The position numbers were made by a program, and so were the translations under genes. DNA of 9,426 nucleotides, taken from positions 1 through 9,426 of the forward strand of contig CABQBF010000099.1 of assembly GCA_902462325.1 (NCBI GenBank), read 5' to 3'. The stretch comes from an uncultured Peptococcaceae bacterium (GTDB taxonomy: Bacteria; Bacillota; Peptococcia; Peptococcales; Peptococcaceae). Shown here in pieces: positions 1-6,860 of the stretch; within the stretch, counting starts at the first letter, position 1, and every line of letters starts with the position of its first letter. A model generated the notes under the pieces. It searched no databases. It had not been told where the DNA came from and saw only the letters and a program-made list of their open reading frames with translations.

Positions 1-445
1 CCGCTACACCACCATTGCCCATACTCATTAAGAACGCGCAAACACAGAGTGCCCCAATTAATAACCATGGTTTTCCAACAAATATCTTTTTACTCAACAA
101 CCAGTAAGCAATTCCTTCTGTAACGCCAATCTGATTTAAACATTCGGCAAAAGCAGCACCAAGTAAAACCATTAAAAAGGTCGCATTGCCGAAACCACTT
201 GCCAGTACTTCATTGGCAGTAGCATAACCGGTCATGGTTAATACGGCGAAGCCAAAAAAGCTGACCCATAACAAATCAATAAAAATCCATCCATAAACAA
301 CGCCAAGGAAACAGCCAAGCACCTTCATGCCCAATTCCGTAATTTGCCCAAAAGGAGGCAAAAAGCCAACACCAAATGTTATCACCAACATAATTGCAAT
401 ATGAATATAGCCGACCATTTTTTTATTTTCAGCTGTTGTTGACAT
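1..445 (-). CDS. SLC13/DASS-like anion permease, N-terminal part (runs off the left edge)
   Basis: This is the first 148 codons of a polytopic membrane protein that continues beyond base 1. It starts MSTTAENKKMVGY with ATG at 445-443, preceded by AAAGAGGGA (451-459) at a good distance. After about 10 polar residues the chain is almost wholly hydrophobic: segments at roughly residues 12-32, 38-70, 85-105 and 125-145, separated by short loops rich in Gly and Asn. The N-terminal pattern (GYIHIAIMLVITFGVGFLPPF, then a GFGNATFLMVLLGAAFAE stretch and SMGNGG) resembles anion permeases of the SLC13/DASS and wider ion-transporter superfamily. These take up di- or tricarboxylates, sulfate or similar anions, usually with sodium. 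The substrate cannot be read here. It lies downstream of the phosphodiesterase on the same strand, but a terminator separates them and it has its own promoter candidate. The family call is fairly secure; the subfamily is not. Confidence 0.7.
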   Translation of the reverse strand, partial: MSTTAENKKMVGYIHIAIMLVITFGVGFLPPFGQITELGMKVLGCFLGVVYGWIFIDLLWVSFFGFAVLTMTGYATANEVLASGFGNATFLMVLLGAAFAECLNQIGVTEGIAYWLLSKKIFVGKPWLLIGALCVCAFLMSMGNGGVA

Positions 446-512
446 ACCAATCCCTCTTTTCCATTTGAATACTAAAACATTTATCATTTGTTTAATAAAT
501 CCGTTTTTCTTT

Positions 513-541
513 ATTATATAAAATCTAAAAAGGAATCTTAA
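513..541 (-). promoter_or_regulatory. Candidate sigma-A promoter of the permease gene
   Basis: On the minus strand there is a TTAAGA -35 box (536-541, 4 of 6 matches), a 17-base spacer and a perfect TATAAT -10 box (513-518). Transcription would begin near 506 and give a leader of about 60 bases before the permease ATG. It lies just downstream of the terminator of the preceding gene, so the permease appears to be its own unit. The surrounding DNA is very AT-rich, which raises the chance of a fortuitous match. Confidence 0.55.
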
Positions 542-584
542 AAAGTATATATAATTTAACAACAAATTTTTTAGGCCAGTTCAT

Positions 585-627
585 AAAAAAGTGAGTGATT
601 TGTATGAAAAACGTACGAATCACTCAC
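585..627 (-). terminator. Intrinsic terminator of the phosphodiesterase gene
   Basis: The hairpin spans 591-627. Ten perfect base pairs (GTGAGTGATT with AATCACTCAC) are followed by about six more including two wobble pairs, around a five-base loop. On the minus strand it is followed by six T residues (complement of 585-590), so it acts for the gene ending at 738. On the plus strand no T run follows it. Confidence 0.85.
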
Positions 628-737
628 TAAATAAAGAATTACTCTATGTTTTCATTCATGCTATAACCTAATCTTGAAAAAATATACTTTTTAAACATTT
701 TGCTATTTATCATAAACACTATCGTTTTCTACAATAT

Positions 738-2750
738 TTATGCTTCCATAAAAATTTGATAAACAGGAGCGCCTTCACATTGTGCCGGCATTGGTACACC
801 CAAAATTGTCGCAACAGTTGGGGCCACGTCAATGGTGCGCACGGTACGTTCTGTTACATAGTTTTCTTTGATGCCTACACCAGCAGCAATGAAAATTGGT
901 GATACCGAACTACCATGCATGCCCTGGAAGGTCGACAACGAATCGCCGTGCAGACGGTTAAAGCCTTCTTCCAGCCAATATAAAATATCACCGCATTCTT
1001 CACCAGACAACCCTAAAATCTCGGCATCTTTATTGCGCAGCGCAATGGAAACAATCCGTTTCCCCTCCGCATTGCGATAATTATACAAATCACTAATAAT
1101 TTGTGTTTCCAACGCATATTTATCTGCTGGTTCCACAATTCCTTCCGGCTGACGGCCTTTCAAATTGATATGAATATGATTGCCGCGGTTGGCAACAGCT
1201 CTTGTTTTACTGTAATCAATATCCCGCAACTCGTTTCCATTTTCGTCCTTCTTCAAAACTGTATAGCCCAATTCCTCCATCACACGGATGTTACAGCCAA
1301 ATCCATCGCCCAACAATGGAATATCATCTTCTGGTGGTACTAACAGACCATGGTCAGAAATAATCAAAACTGTCCAGCCTTCATCCAGATAATGCAGAAA
1401 AGAACCAATATAAGCATCGGTGCAACGATAAGCCCATTCAATAGCGTCTTCGTACAGCTTGCCATGATTGCCGATTTTTGGACGATCTTTACTCAAATAC
1501 CAGAACAGATGACCACATGCATCTACGTTATGCAGATGAGAGAAGATTACCTGATAACCTTCTGTATCAATCAAATGCTGCAGTGCATCGGCCTGCCACT
1601 GGCAATATACATCCCAGGAGGGCAGTAATGCTGTTTTTACCAGACTTTCGTTACGGGCCTCCGCCATAGAAGTACATGGTACCGGACCGACAGCTTCTAG
1701 CACACTTTTCTTCAATGATGTGGGATGCCACAAAAGATCTTTCTCAATATCTTTGGCTGGACTGAACCAAATACGCACTTCACTACCGTCTTCCGCAATA
1801 CTCAATAAGCGCATATTCCGGTTTACCTTTACCGTTACCTCGTCCTTGCTCAATTCGTCCAATATATTGACAGCCAATTCATCATCCAATACAGCCATCG
1901 GTTCCGTTGCCTTTTTATTCTTATAGACGGCAACTTTGTCATATCTCCCTTCTGCATTTTTCAAAATCAACGCTGGCCGTTTTGTCATGCCATTATTCAC
2001 CAAAATGGTCATTTCTTTTGCCCCATTCGGCGTGGCTGCAACCCAGCCGGTTGGATCTGTAATCGGAGAATTTACAATATCAACGGGCAAAGCATCGGCA
2101 GCCATATCCCCTTCATGTTCGCTGAGAATCAAGCTTTTCATTTCTTCCGCGCTGCCATAATCTGATTCGTTGACATCATCTCTCGCTTTTGTCACTGGCA
2201 CATCATTGATAACACAACCGGCTCCAGAGGTATTGGGTACCTTTGCTTTAAACATGACTCTTTCAATTGATGTGGAAGCATAAATCAGCTTATCGTCATC
2301 TACCACGCAATCACCATTGCCAATCGCATTAGGTTGGGTACCGTCTACTACATGCAAATTAGGACTATCTGAACTTGGCGGCCAAGAACTACCCGGCCAA
2401 TGCCATACTAATGTTTTCATACCATTAGCAGCTGTGACATTCCATAATTGTTCCGCTTTACATTTTCTAGAATTCAAGTTATAGGTCATCGTAGACATTT
2501 CATGCTTGGACTGACCCCAGAAACAGGTAATCCCATGGGTGGCTGGCGTAGCACCAGTGGCCAGAGAAGTCCACATTGGCGGCGTAATAGTAGGAACACC
2601 TCCCAGCATACGCAAATCTTTGCGAGCGCTGCCTCTGGCAATAAATTTGTCAAAATTCGGCATAATTCCCTCGGCACGAAAACGCATCGTCAAACTGGGA
2701 TCCAAACCGTCGACACCCAGAATCAAAACTTTGTTGTTTAATGCTGTCAT
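738..2750 (-). CDS. Alkaline-phosphatase-superfamily phosphodiesterase / nucleotide pyrophosphatase-like protein
   Basis: A 670-residue protein starting MTALNNKVLILGVDGLD, with ATG at 2750-2748 and a strong AAGGAGG (2757-2763) in front. It belongs to the type I phosphodiesterase/nucleotide pyrophosphatase group of the alkaline phosphatase superfamily. The two-metal site is visible in order: D14 in GVDGLD, the likely nucleophile T56 in TITPPMW, D410 and H414 in NVDACGH, D466-H467 in ISDHG, and H612 in GMHG. A large insertion (about residues 130-375) lies between nucleophile and second metal cluster and probably shapes the substrate pocket. No signal peptide is seen, so it is expected in the cytoplasm. 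Family members hydrolyse phosphodiesters, phosphonates or other phospho-compounds; the substrate here is unknown. The divergent LysR gene is a candidate regulator and the next gene on this strand is an anion permease. Family call secure, specific function not. Confidence 0.85.
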   Translation of the reverse strand: MTALNNKVLILGVDGLDPSLTMRFRAEGIMPNFDKFIARGSARKDLRMLGGVPTITPPMWTSLATGATPATHGITCFWGQSKHEMSTMTYNLNSRKCKAEQLWNVTAANGMKTLVWHWPGSSWPPSSDSPNLHVVDGTQPNAIGNGDCVVDDDKLIYASTSIERVMFKAKVPNTSGAGCVINDVPVTKARDDVNESDYGSAEEMKSLILSEHEGDMAADALPVDIVNSPITDPTGWVAATPNGAKEMTILVNNGMTKRPALILKNAEGRYDKVAVYKNKKATEPMAVLDDELAVNILDELSKDEVTVKVNRNMRLLSIAEDGSEVRIWFSPAKDIEKDLLWHPTSLKKSVLEAVGPVPCTSMAEARNESLVKTALLPSWDVYCQWQADALQHLIDTEGYQVIFSHLHNVDACGHLFWYLSKDRPKIGNHGKLYEDAIEWAYRCTDAYIGSFLHYLDEGWTVLIISDHGLLVPPEDDIPLLGDGFGCNIRVMEELGYTVLKKDENGNELRDIDYSKTRAVANRGNHIHINLKGRQPEGIVEPADKYALETQIISDLYNYRNAEGKRIVSIALRNKDAEILGLSGEECGDILYWLEEGFNRLHGDSLSTFQGMHGSSVSPIFIAAGVGIKENYVTERTVRTIDVAPTVATILGVPMPAQCEGAPVYQIFMEA

Positions 2751-2763
2751 AATAATTCCTCCT

Positions 2764-3085
2764 TGTTAAATATAAGGTTCTGTTAAGTTGTTAGGGAAAA
2801 AAGTCATGAAAGCCCTTTATATCAAAGCTTTGCAGTCTTGGCCTTTATCTCCCTAAATGAATCTTACTCCCACGCTATTCATGGTTATATTCTTTCATAC
2901 CTTCTTTACAGAATCTAATATAATGAATTAAAAAACTTTATAAATACAATTTAACGAAATTTAAACTATTTGTCCAACAGAGGAAAACTGACACATTTTT
3001 TTTGCGCGTTATCTTTTTTGTTGCAGGACTCTTCTTTTTATGTTACTCTAAAAAAAATTGCATGCATAAGAAAGGCGGAAAGACA
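2764..3085. promoter_or_regulatory. Divergent control region between the phosphodiesterase and the LysR-type gene
   Basis: An AT-rich stretch of about 320 bases that should carry both divergent promoters and LysR-type operators. Visible items: the inverted pair TTAGGGA (2791-2797) and TCCCTAA (2850-2856); between them the palindrome CAAAGCTTTG (2823-2832); and near-direct repeats GCCCTTTATAT (from 2812) and GGCCTTTATCT (from 2840). A weak minus-strand promoter candidate has TTGGAC at 2972-2977 and TTAAAT at 2949-2954 with a 17-base spacer, which would give a long leader of about 190 bases. A TATAAT at 2919-2924 on the plus strand has no good -35 box. No convincing gene lies here. Which elements are operators is inference. 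Confidence 0.5.
2988..3015 (+). promoter_or_regulatory. Candidate promoter of the LysR-type regulator
   Basis: CTGACA (2988-2993, 5 of 6 consensus matches), a 16-base spacer and TATCTT (3010-3015, 4 of 6). The predicted start near 3022 leaves a leader of about 64 bases before the ATG at 3086. It also places the alternative upstream TTG start at 3002 outside the transcript. Confidence 0.5.
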
Positions 3086-4036
3086 ATGAAAACAGAGCAA
3101 ATCATTTATCTGGACGATATCTCCAAGACCCACTCAATTACCCAAACAGCCCAACGTTTTTTTATTAGCCAGCAAGCCTTGAGCTTTTCTTTGACAAAAC
3201 TGGAAGAAGAATTTGGCGTTTCCCTGCTAGAACGCACCAACCGCGGCGCCGAATTAACTGCAGAAGGCGCTTTATTTCTACAAAAAGCGCGGCCAATCTT
3301 AGATGTCTATAAAGACTTAAAAGAAGAACTTTCTTCCAGTGCCAGTCCCACAGAAGAACAACTACCCGCTCCAGAAGGCACCTTACAAATCTTCTGCCAC
3401 AGCCGTGTGCTGGAGCCACTGTTAGTAGATTTACTGGAGCAATATATCAGAAAATATTCCCGGGTACGAATTACGCTCTATGAAAAAGAAAATATTGATA
3501 TCATTGATGCCATCTCGCAAGGGCAGGGCGATTTTGGCCTTATTTTCACACCGGAATTTTTGCTGAACAACTCATCTACGCAACAAAAGGACGGCTACCA
3601 TCTTGCAGAAAACATCGCCATTGAAAAACTATTCTCAGACCAATTCATTGCATGTTGCAATGTCAATAGTCCACTCAAAAATCAGAAAACGTTAAACATG
3701 GACAGCTTTCATGATGTCCCCAGCGTACGCTTTGACAACAATCCTTACATACTCGCAGCAAGCCAAGAGCATCTGCCAGTTGCTCAATCTCATCAGTTTT
3801 TTTCTAACAATACCGCTTTCCATAAAATGATGCTCCGGCGCAATCTGGCCGTTTCTGTCATTACTGCTTTTGAATTTCGCAAGCTGTACTTTAAACATAA
3901 AGACTTAACGGCACTGCCCATTGTAGACAGTCCCAAATCCGTCATCAATTTGGTTACCAACAAAACCCTGCCGGTTACACCAGCCGCCCGCCTGTTTATT
4001 AATATGCTGAAAAAATATGACTTTTACGGCCTATAA
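3086..4036 (+). CDS. LysR-type transcriptional regulator
   Basis: A 316-residue protein, normal for the family, starting MKTEQIIYLDDISKTHS. The reading frame can be extended upstream to a TTG at 3002, but the ATG at 3086 is preceded by AAAGGCGG (3071-3078), begins exactly where LysR proteins begin, and lies after the best promoter. Residues 1-65 form the winged helix-turn-helix (SITQTAQRFFISQQALSFSL, then LEEEFGVSLLERTNRGAELTAEG), followed by a linker helix (about 65-90) and a periplasmic-binding-protein-like effector domain (about 95-300). It would bind DNA as a tetramer and respond to a small ligand. It is transcribed away from the phosphodiesterase gene, the usual arrangement for a LysR gene and its target, so control of that gene and its own is likely but inferred. 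The effector is unknown. It ends at a shared bidirectional terminator. Confidence 0.9.
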   Translation: MKTEQIIYLDDISKTHSITQTAQRFFISQQALSFSLTKLEEEFGVSLLERTNRGAELTAEGALFLQKARPILDVYKDLKEELSSSASPTEEQLPAPEGTLQIFCHSRVLEPLLVDLLEQYIRKYSRVRITLYEKENIDIIDAISQGQGDFGLIFTPEFLLNNSSTQQKDGYHLAENIAIEKLFSDQFIACCNVNSPLKNQKTLNMDSFHDVPSVRFDNNPYILAASQEHLPVAQSHQFFSNNTAFHKMMLRRNLAVSVITAFEFRKLYFKHKDLTALPIVDSPKSVINLVTNKTLPVTPAARLFINMLKKYDFYGL

Positions 4037-4082
4037 ATTTCAGCAGATAGACACAAGCACTTTCCTGCTCTGAAAGGCATAT

Positions 4083-4134
4083 AAAAACCCGCTGATTGTT
4101 GCAGATTTCTGCAACAATCAGCGGGTATCTTATT
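4083..4134. terminator. Bidirectional intrinsic terminator between the LysR-type gene and rny
   Basis: A perfect 18-bp stem: 4087-4104 pairs with 4109-4126 (ACCCGCTGATTGTTGCAG with its complement) around an ATTT loop. It is preceded by AAAAA (T run on the minus strand) and followed by a T-rich tract on the plus strand. It lies 50 bases after the stop of the regulator and just downstream of the stop of rny, so it should end both converging transcripts. Confidence 0.9.
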
Positions 4135-4138
4135 TTCT

Positions 4139-5680
4139 TTATTTTGCATAATCGACGGAACGGGTCTCCCGCACCACCACAACTTTAATTTGTCCCGGAT
4201 ATTCCAGTTCTTTTTCAATTCGTTTCACAATGTCACGGGTCAACTTCACAGCACCAGCATCATCCACTTTATCCGGTTTGACCATAATGCGAATTTCACG
4301 GCCAGCCTGAATGGCAAAGGATTTTTCCACGCCTTCAAATTCATTGGCGATTTCCTCCAGTTTAGCTAACCGTTTCAGATAGGATTCCAACGTTTCCCGG
4401 CGAGCGCCTGGACGAGCCGCTGACACAGCATCAGCAGCAGCAACCAAAACTGCTTCCACAGTACGAGGGTCCACATCGCCATGATGAGCTTCAATCGCAT
4501 TGATAACATCCTTCGATTCCCGATAGCGTTTTGCCAAATCGGCGCCAATCGAAACATGGGGCCCTTCCACTTCATGATCCACGGCTTTCCCTAAATCGTG
4601 CAACAAACCAGCACGTTTAGCCAGTTGTACGTCCACACCCAATTCGGCAGCCATCATGCCAGCCAAATGAGCAACCTCGATGGAATGATTCAACACATTC
4701 TGTCCATAACTGGTCCGATACTTCAGACGACCCAACAGCTTAATAATTTCAGGATGCAGACCATGTACGCCCGTCTCAAAGGTAGCCTGTTCGCCTTCCT
4801 CCCGAATTTTCTGATCAATTTCCTTTTGCGCCCGTTCTACCATTTCTTCAATGCGGGCCGGATGAATTCTTCCATCTACAATCAGTTTTTCCAGCGCTAC
4901 TCTGGCAATGTCACGACGAATAGGATCAAAGCCAGACAAAATCACCGCTTCTGGCGTATCATCAATAATTAAATCAATGCCAGTTAAGGTTTCCAAGGTA
5001 CGAATATTTCTGCCTTCCCGTCCGATAATACGGCCCTTCATTTCATCATTTGGAAGCGCCACTACCGATACGGTTGTTTCCGCCACATGATCAGCTGCAC
5101 AACGCTGAATGGCCAAAGAGATAATCTCCCGCGCTTTTTTGTCAGCCTGCTCCTTCGCTGCAGTCTCCATATCCTTAATCATAACCGCAGTTTCATGCTG
5201 GATTTCTTCTTCTACTTTACGTAAAAGCTGCTCTTTTGCTTCTTCCGCAGTTAAATTGGCCAACCGCTCCAATTCGGCAGCTTGCTGTTCATACAGCGCT
5301 TCCACACTTGCCCGAACCTTTTCAATTTGCGTTTCGGTCTTTTGCATCCGCTGTTCTTTTTGTTCCAGCGTTTCGGATTTTCTGTCCAAGGACTCCTCTT
5401 TTTGAATCAGGCGTTTTTCAGAACGCTGCAGCTCTGCCCGACGTTCCTTCACTTCCTGCTCCGCTTCATTACGGATTTTATAAGCCTCGTCCTTAGCCTC
5501 TAAAATAGCCTCCTTACGGATGGCATCCGTGTTTCTAGTGGCTTCTTCCATAATTCTTGCTGCTTCATCCTCGGCAGACTTAATTTTTGATTCTCCTACT
5601 GTTTTTCTCGCAATATAGCCAATTGCCACTCCAACCAGGACGGCAACCACAATACAGATAACAATTGTAGGTGTTGTCAT
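4139..5680 (-). CDS. rny: Ribonuclease Y, membrane-anchored endoribonuclease
   Basis: Ribonuclease Y starts bulk mRNA decay in many Firmicutes by endonucleolytic cuts and is tethered to the membrane as part of the RNA-degrading assembly. Using ATG at 5680 (MTTPTIVICIVV) gives 513 residues, the usual size. The frame opens further, to a TTG at 5719, but that start has no ribosome binding site, while AAAGGAGG (5694-5701) lies 13 bases before the ATG. Domains in order: one N-terminal membrane helix (about 5-24), a long charged coiled coil (about 30-190), a KH RNA-binding domain with GRIIGREGRN (about 216-225), and an HD nuclease domain with H332, the HD pair at 361-362 in LLHDLGK, and the distal Asp at 417 in AAADAVSAARPGAR. 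The C-terminal region is complete. It stands alone between terminators and a gene-poor region. Identification is very secure. Confidence 0.98.
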   Translation of the reverse strand: MTTPTIVICIVVAVLVGVAIGYIARKTVGESKIKSAEDEAARIMEEATRNTDAIRKEAILEAKDEAYKIRNEAEQEVKERRAELQRSEKRLIQKEESLDRKSETLEQKEQRMQKTETQIEKVRASVEALYEQQAAELERLANLTAEEAKEQLLRKVEEEIQHETAVMIKDMETAAKEQADKKAREIISLAIQRCAADHVAETTVSVVALPNDEMKGRIIGREGRNIRTLETLTGIDLIIDDTPEAVILSGFDPIRRDIARVALEKLIVDGRIHPARIEEMVERAQKEIDQKIREEGEQATFETGVHGLHPEIIKLLGRLKYRTSYGQNVLNHSIEVAHLAGMMAAELGVDVQLAKRAGLLHDLGKAVDHEVEGPHVSIGADLAKRYRESKDVINAIEAHHGDVDPRTVEAVLVAAADAVSAARPGARRETLESYLKRLAKLEEIANEFEGVEKSFAIQAGREIRIMVKPDKVDDAGAVKLTRDIVKRIEKELEYPGQIKVVVVRETRSVDYAK

Positions 5681-5730
5681 ATCTTGCGCAATTCCTCCTT
5701 TCTTGTCAAACTTCTTCAAAGTTCTAAAAC

Positions 5731-5736
5731 ATTATA
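5731..5736 (-). promoter_or_regulatory. Candidate -10 box of a proximal rny promoter
   Basis: A perfect TATAAT on the minus strand about 50 bases upstream of the rny ATG. It would start transcription near 5724 with a short leader. No good TTGACA-like box lies 16-18 bases upstream, so it is weak or needs an activator. The stronger promoter at 6053-6081 is the alternative source of rny transcripts. Confidence 0.35.
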
Positions 5737-5809
5737 ATAAATAAGCATCGGAAATCTCTTTCTGGCCTTGACGCTTTCTGCCTGCACGCTGCATGTTACG
5801 CACGCACCC

Positions 5810-5927
5810 GGCAGAATGTTTCGCTTTGCTAGATTGGCAAAGCCTTCCTCCAACCACAAAAAAAGCAAACCGAATTTCGATTTGCTGAAATTGCCGCCGA
5901 CCAAATGATCAGACTACTCCCTTATCC
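5810..5927 (-). promoter_or_regulatory. Structured leader with weak yybP-ykoY (manganese riboswitch) resemblance
   Basis: On the minus strand AAGGGAGTAG (5923-5914) recalls the conserved GGGGAGUAG start of yybP-ykoY aptamers. It is followed at once by a six-pair hairpin, CTGATC with GGTCGG around ATTT. About 75 bases on lies a hairpin GCTTTGC with GCAAAGC (5843-5823), then GAAACATT (5822-5815), close to the GAGACCUU that closes such aptamers. Against the call: one G is missing from the signature, the ends do not form a closing P1 helix, and a terminator-like hairpin sits in the middle. These aptamers normally precede manganese or cation exporters, not rny. It may be a decayed aptamer or chance. 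Confidence 0.2.
5858..5886 (-). terminator. Terminator-like hairpin in the rny leader
   Basis: On the minus strand AGCAAA-CGA pairs with TCG-TTTGCT (5864-5886) with one mismatch, and is followed directly by seven T residues (complement of 5858-5864). It would stop transcripts from the promoter at 6053-6081 about 180 bases before the rny start codon, either as an attenuator or as the end of a short RNA of about 185 bases. The stem has few GC pairs, so efficiency is uncertain. Confidence 0.5.
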
Positions 5928-6052
5928 ATATATAAACCTGCAGTTCACAGTATCATTCTCTATGCACATTTGCATTTCCCACCATGCTACAATTTTATAT
6001 ATACAACCTGACCAAAGACAGGTGCAATTTCATACAAGACTTCCATCTATTA

Positions 6053-6081
6053 ATTTTATAAGTTCTAGTATCACCTGTCAA
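6053..6081 (-). promoter_or_regulatory. Near-consensus sigma-A promoter reading toward rny
   Basis: The minus strand has a perfect TTGACA (6076-6081), exactly 17 bases of spacer, and TAAAAT (6053-6058, 5 of 6). It is one of the two best promoters in the window. Transcription would begin near 6046 and run about 365 bases before the rny ATG at 5680. An 8-base inverted pair, GACAGGTG (6017-6024) and CACCTGTC (6072-6079), brackets the -10 box and start site and could be an operator. Confidence 0.75.
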
Positions 6082-6242
6082 GGGGCATATTTAAACTTAA
6101 AAATTATTATTTGTGGAGTTACACATTCGTGGCGTTACACTTGATGCGAGACCAGAGGTAAAAAAACAATTGAGTATGTCAGAATACAAGTCACCACAAC
6201 CCAAACCTCAACAAAAGGACTCAATCATCATGGAAATTATAA

Positions 6243-6540
6243 TATGGAGCAAACGATATTTGCCACATGAAATTCATCCACTTAGGTGTGCTTTGTGAGA
6301 AACTCCATATCACACATAAGTTGCTTCATCCCAGAACACCTTGGTATAATGGCAAAGTGGAACACAGTCACCGCAACGATCAGGAACTTTTTTACAATTA
6401 CTTATAATTTTATTCTTATGAGGATTTGCAGATTCAGATGAAGCGCTACCGTCGGCGTAAACGCTATGATGGCGAGATTCGTTCTCTAGTTGAATGTTCA
6501 CATCGTCCTTACCACTATCCAGAGCAACACAGAAAAAGAA
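6243..6540 (+). pseudogene. Remnant of an IS481-like DDE transposase, C-terminal part
   Basis: The plus-strand frame reads, from about 6288, KLHITHKLLHPRTPWYNGKV, EHSHRNDQELFYNYL, a stop (TAA 6405-6407), then FYSYEDLQIQMKRYRRR. This matches the end of the integrase core of IS481-like transposases, whose usual form is RTPWHNGKVERSHRNDQERF; the Glu of GKVE is the third catalytic acidic residue. After about 6460 the expected IPMRVLGWKSP motif is only faintly visible as IRSLVECSHRPY. Upstream of about 6290 the frame is degraded and the first two catalytic Asp residues are absent. Only about a third of the gene remains, with an internal stop and no start, so it is not functional. Terminal inverted repeats could not be identified. 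Family call moderately secure. Confidence 0.7.
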
Positions 6541-6797
6541 AAGCAAAACTGCTTTGGCGGTCTAATCATATGCGCATAAGTGTTGTAAAGCTGTTGATAT
6601 CAAAAGTGAAGCGAAGCATTATTAATACAAAAAACCCGACGCTGCTGGAAAAATTTTTTCCAATTTCCTTATGTCAGAATTGAAGATTGATGGACCACTC
6701 CAGGGCATCGTAAACGATATAATGTTTTTTTGGATAAAAGAAGTTATTTGTAGAATCATATCCAAAATTTATTAGCCAGTGCAAAAAATTAGACATC

Positions 6798-6851
6798 GAA
6801 AAAGGCTTCAAATGTGCTTTGTTGAGAGGACTTGCACATTTGAAGCCTTTT
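6798..6851 (-). terminator. Terminator of the tRNA-Pro gene
   Basis: A perfect 18-bp stem (6800-6817 with 6834-6851, AAAAGGCTTCAAATGTGC and its complement) around a 16-base loop, with five T residues at its 3' side on the minus strand. It begins 10 bases after the tRNA 3' end. Because no terminator is seen after tenI, it may also end readthrough from the thiazole operon. Confidence 0.8.
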
Positions 6852-6860
6852 GATTAGAAG

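Larger units (their letters stand above)
5681..6799. other. Long region without an intact gene upstream of rny
   Basis: About 1.1 kb with no convincing complete protein gene. The rny side (5681-6081) holds minus-strand regulatory elements, listed separately. Bases 6082-6242 hold nothing I can identify; a 61-codon plus-strand frame starting GTG at 6113 has no known family and merges into the transposase remnant. Bases 6541-6799 are AT-rich, with a TGGAAAAATTTTTTCCA palindrome near 6647-6663 and short plus-strand frames broken by stops. The 11-base word TATGTCAGAAT occurs at 6175-6185 and 6670-6680, on either side of the transposase remnant. The whole reads as a decayed insertion beside an upstream control region. 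Confidence 0.6.

Noticed and set aside
3002..3085. TTG start extending the LysR-type protein by 28 residues
   Set aside because: The extension is hydrophobic and unlike LysR N-termini, it lacks a ribosome binding site, and it lies partly upstream of the likely transcription start. ATG at 3086 has a good site.
5681..5719. TTG start extending ribonuclease Y by 13 residues
   Set aside because: The extra residues (MKKFDKKGGIAQD) include the translated ribosome binding site itself; the membrane helix should follow closely after the start, as it does from ATG 5680.
4139..5719. Many plus-strand frames opposite rny and other genes
   Set aside because: They are shadows of well-supported genes, lack ribosome binding sites and have no family resemblance.
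5716..5904. 62-codon minus-strand frame in the rny leader
   Set aside because: TTG start, no ribosome binding site, runs through the terminator-like hairpin, and no recognisable family.
5905..6144. 79-codon plus-strand frame
   Set aside because: It runs across the minus-strand promoter and AT-rich DNA, has no ribosome binding site and low-complexity composition.
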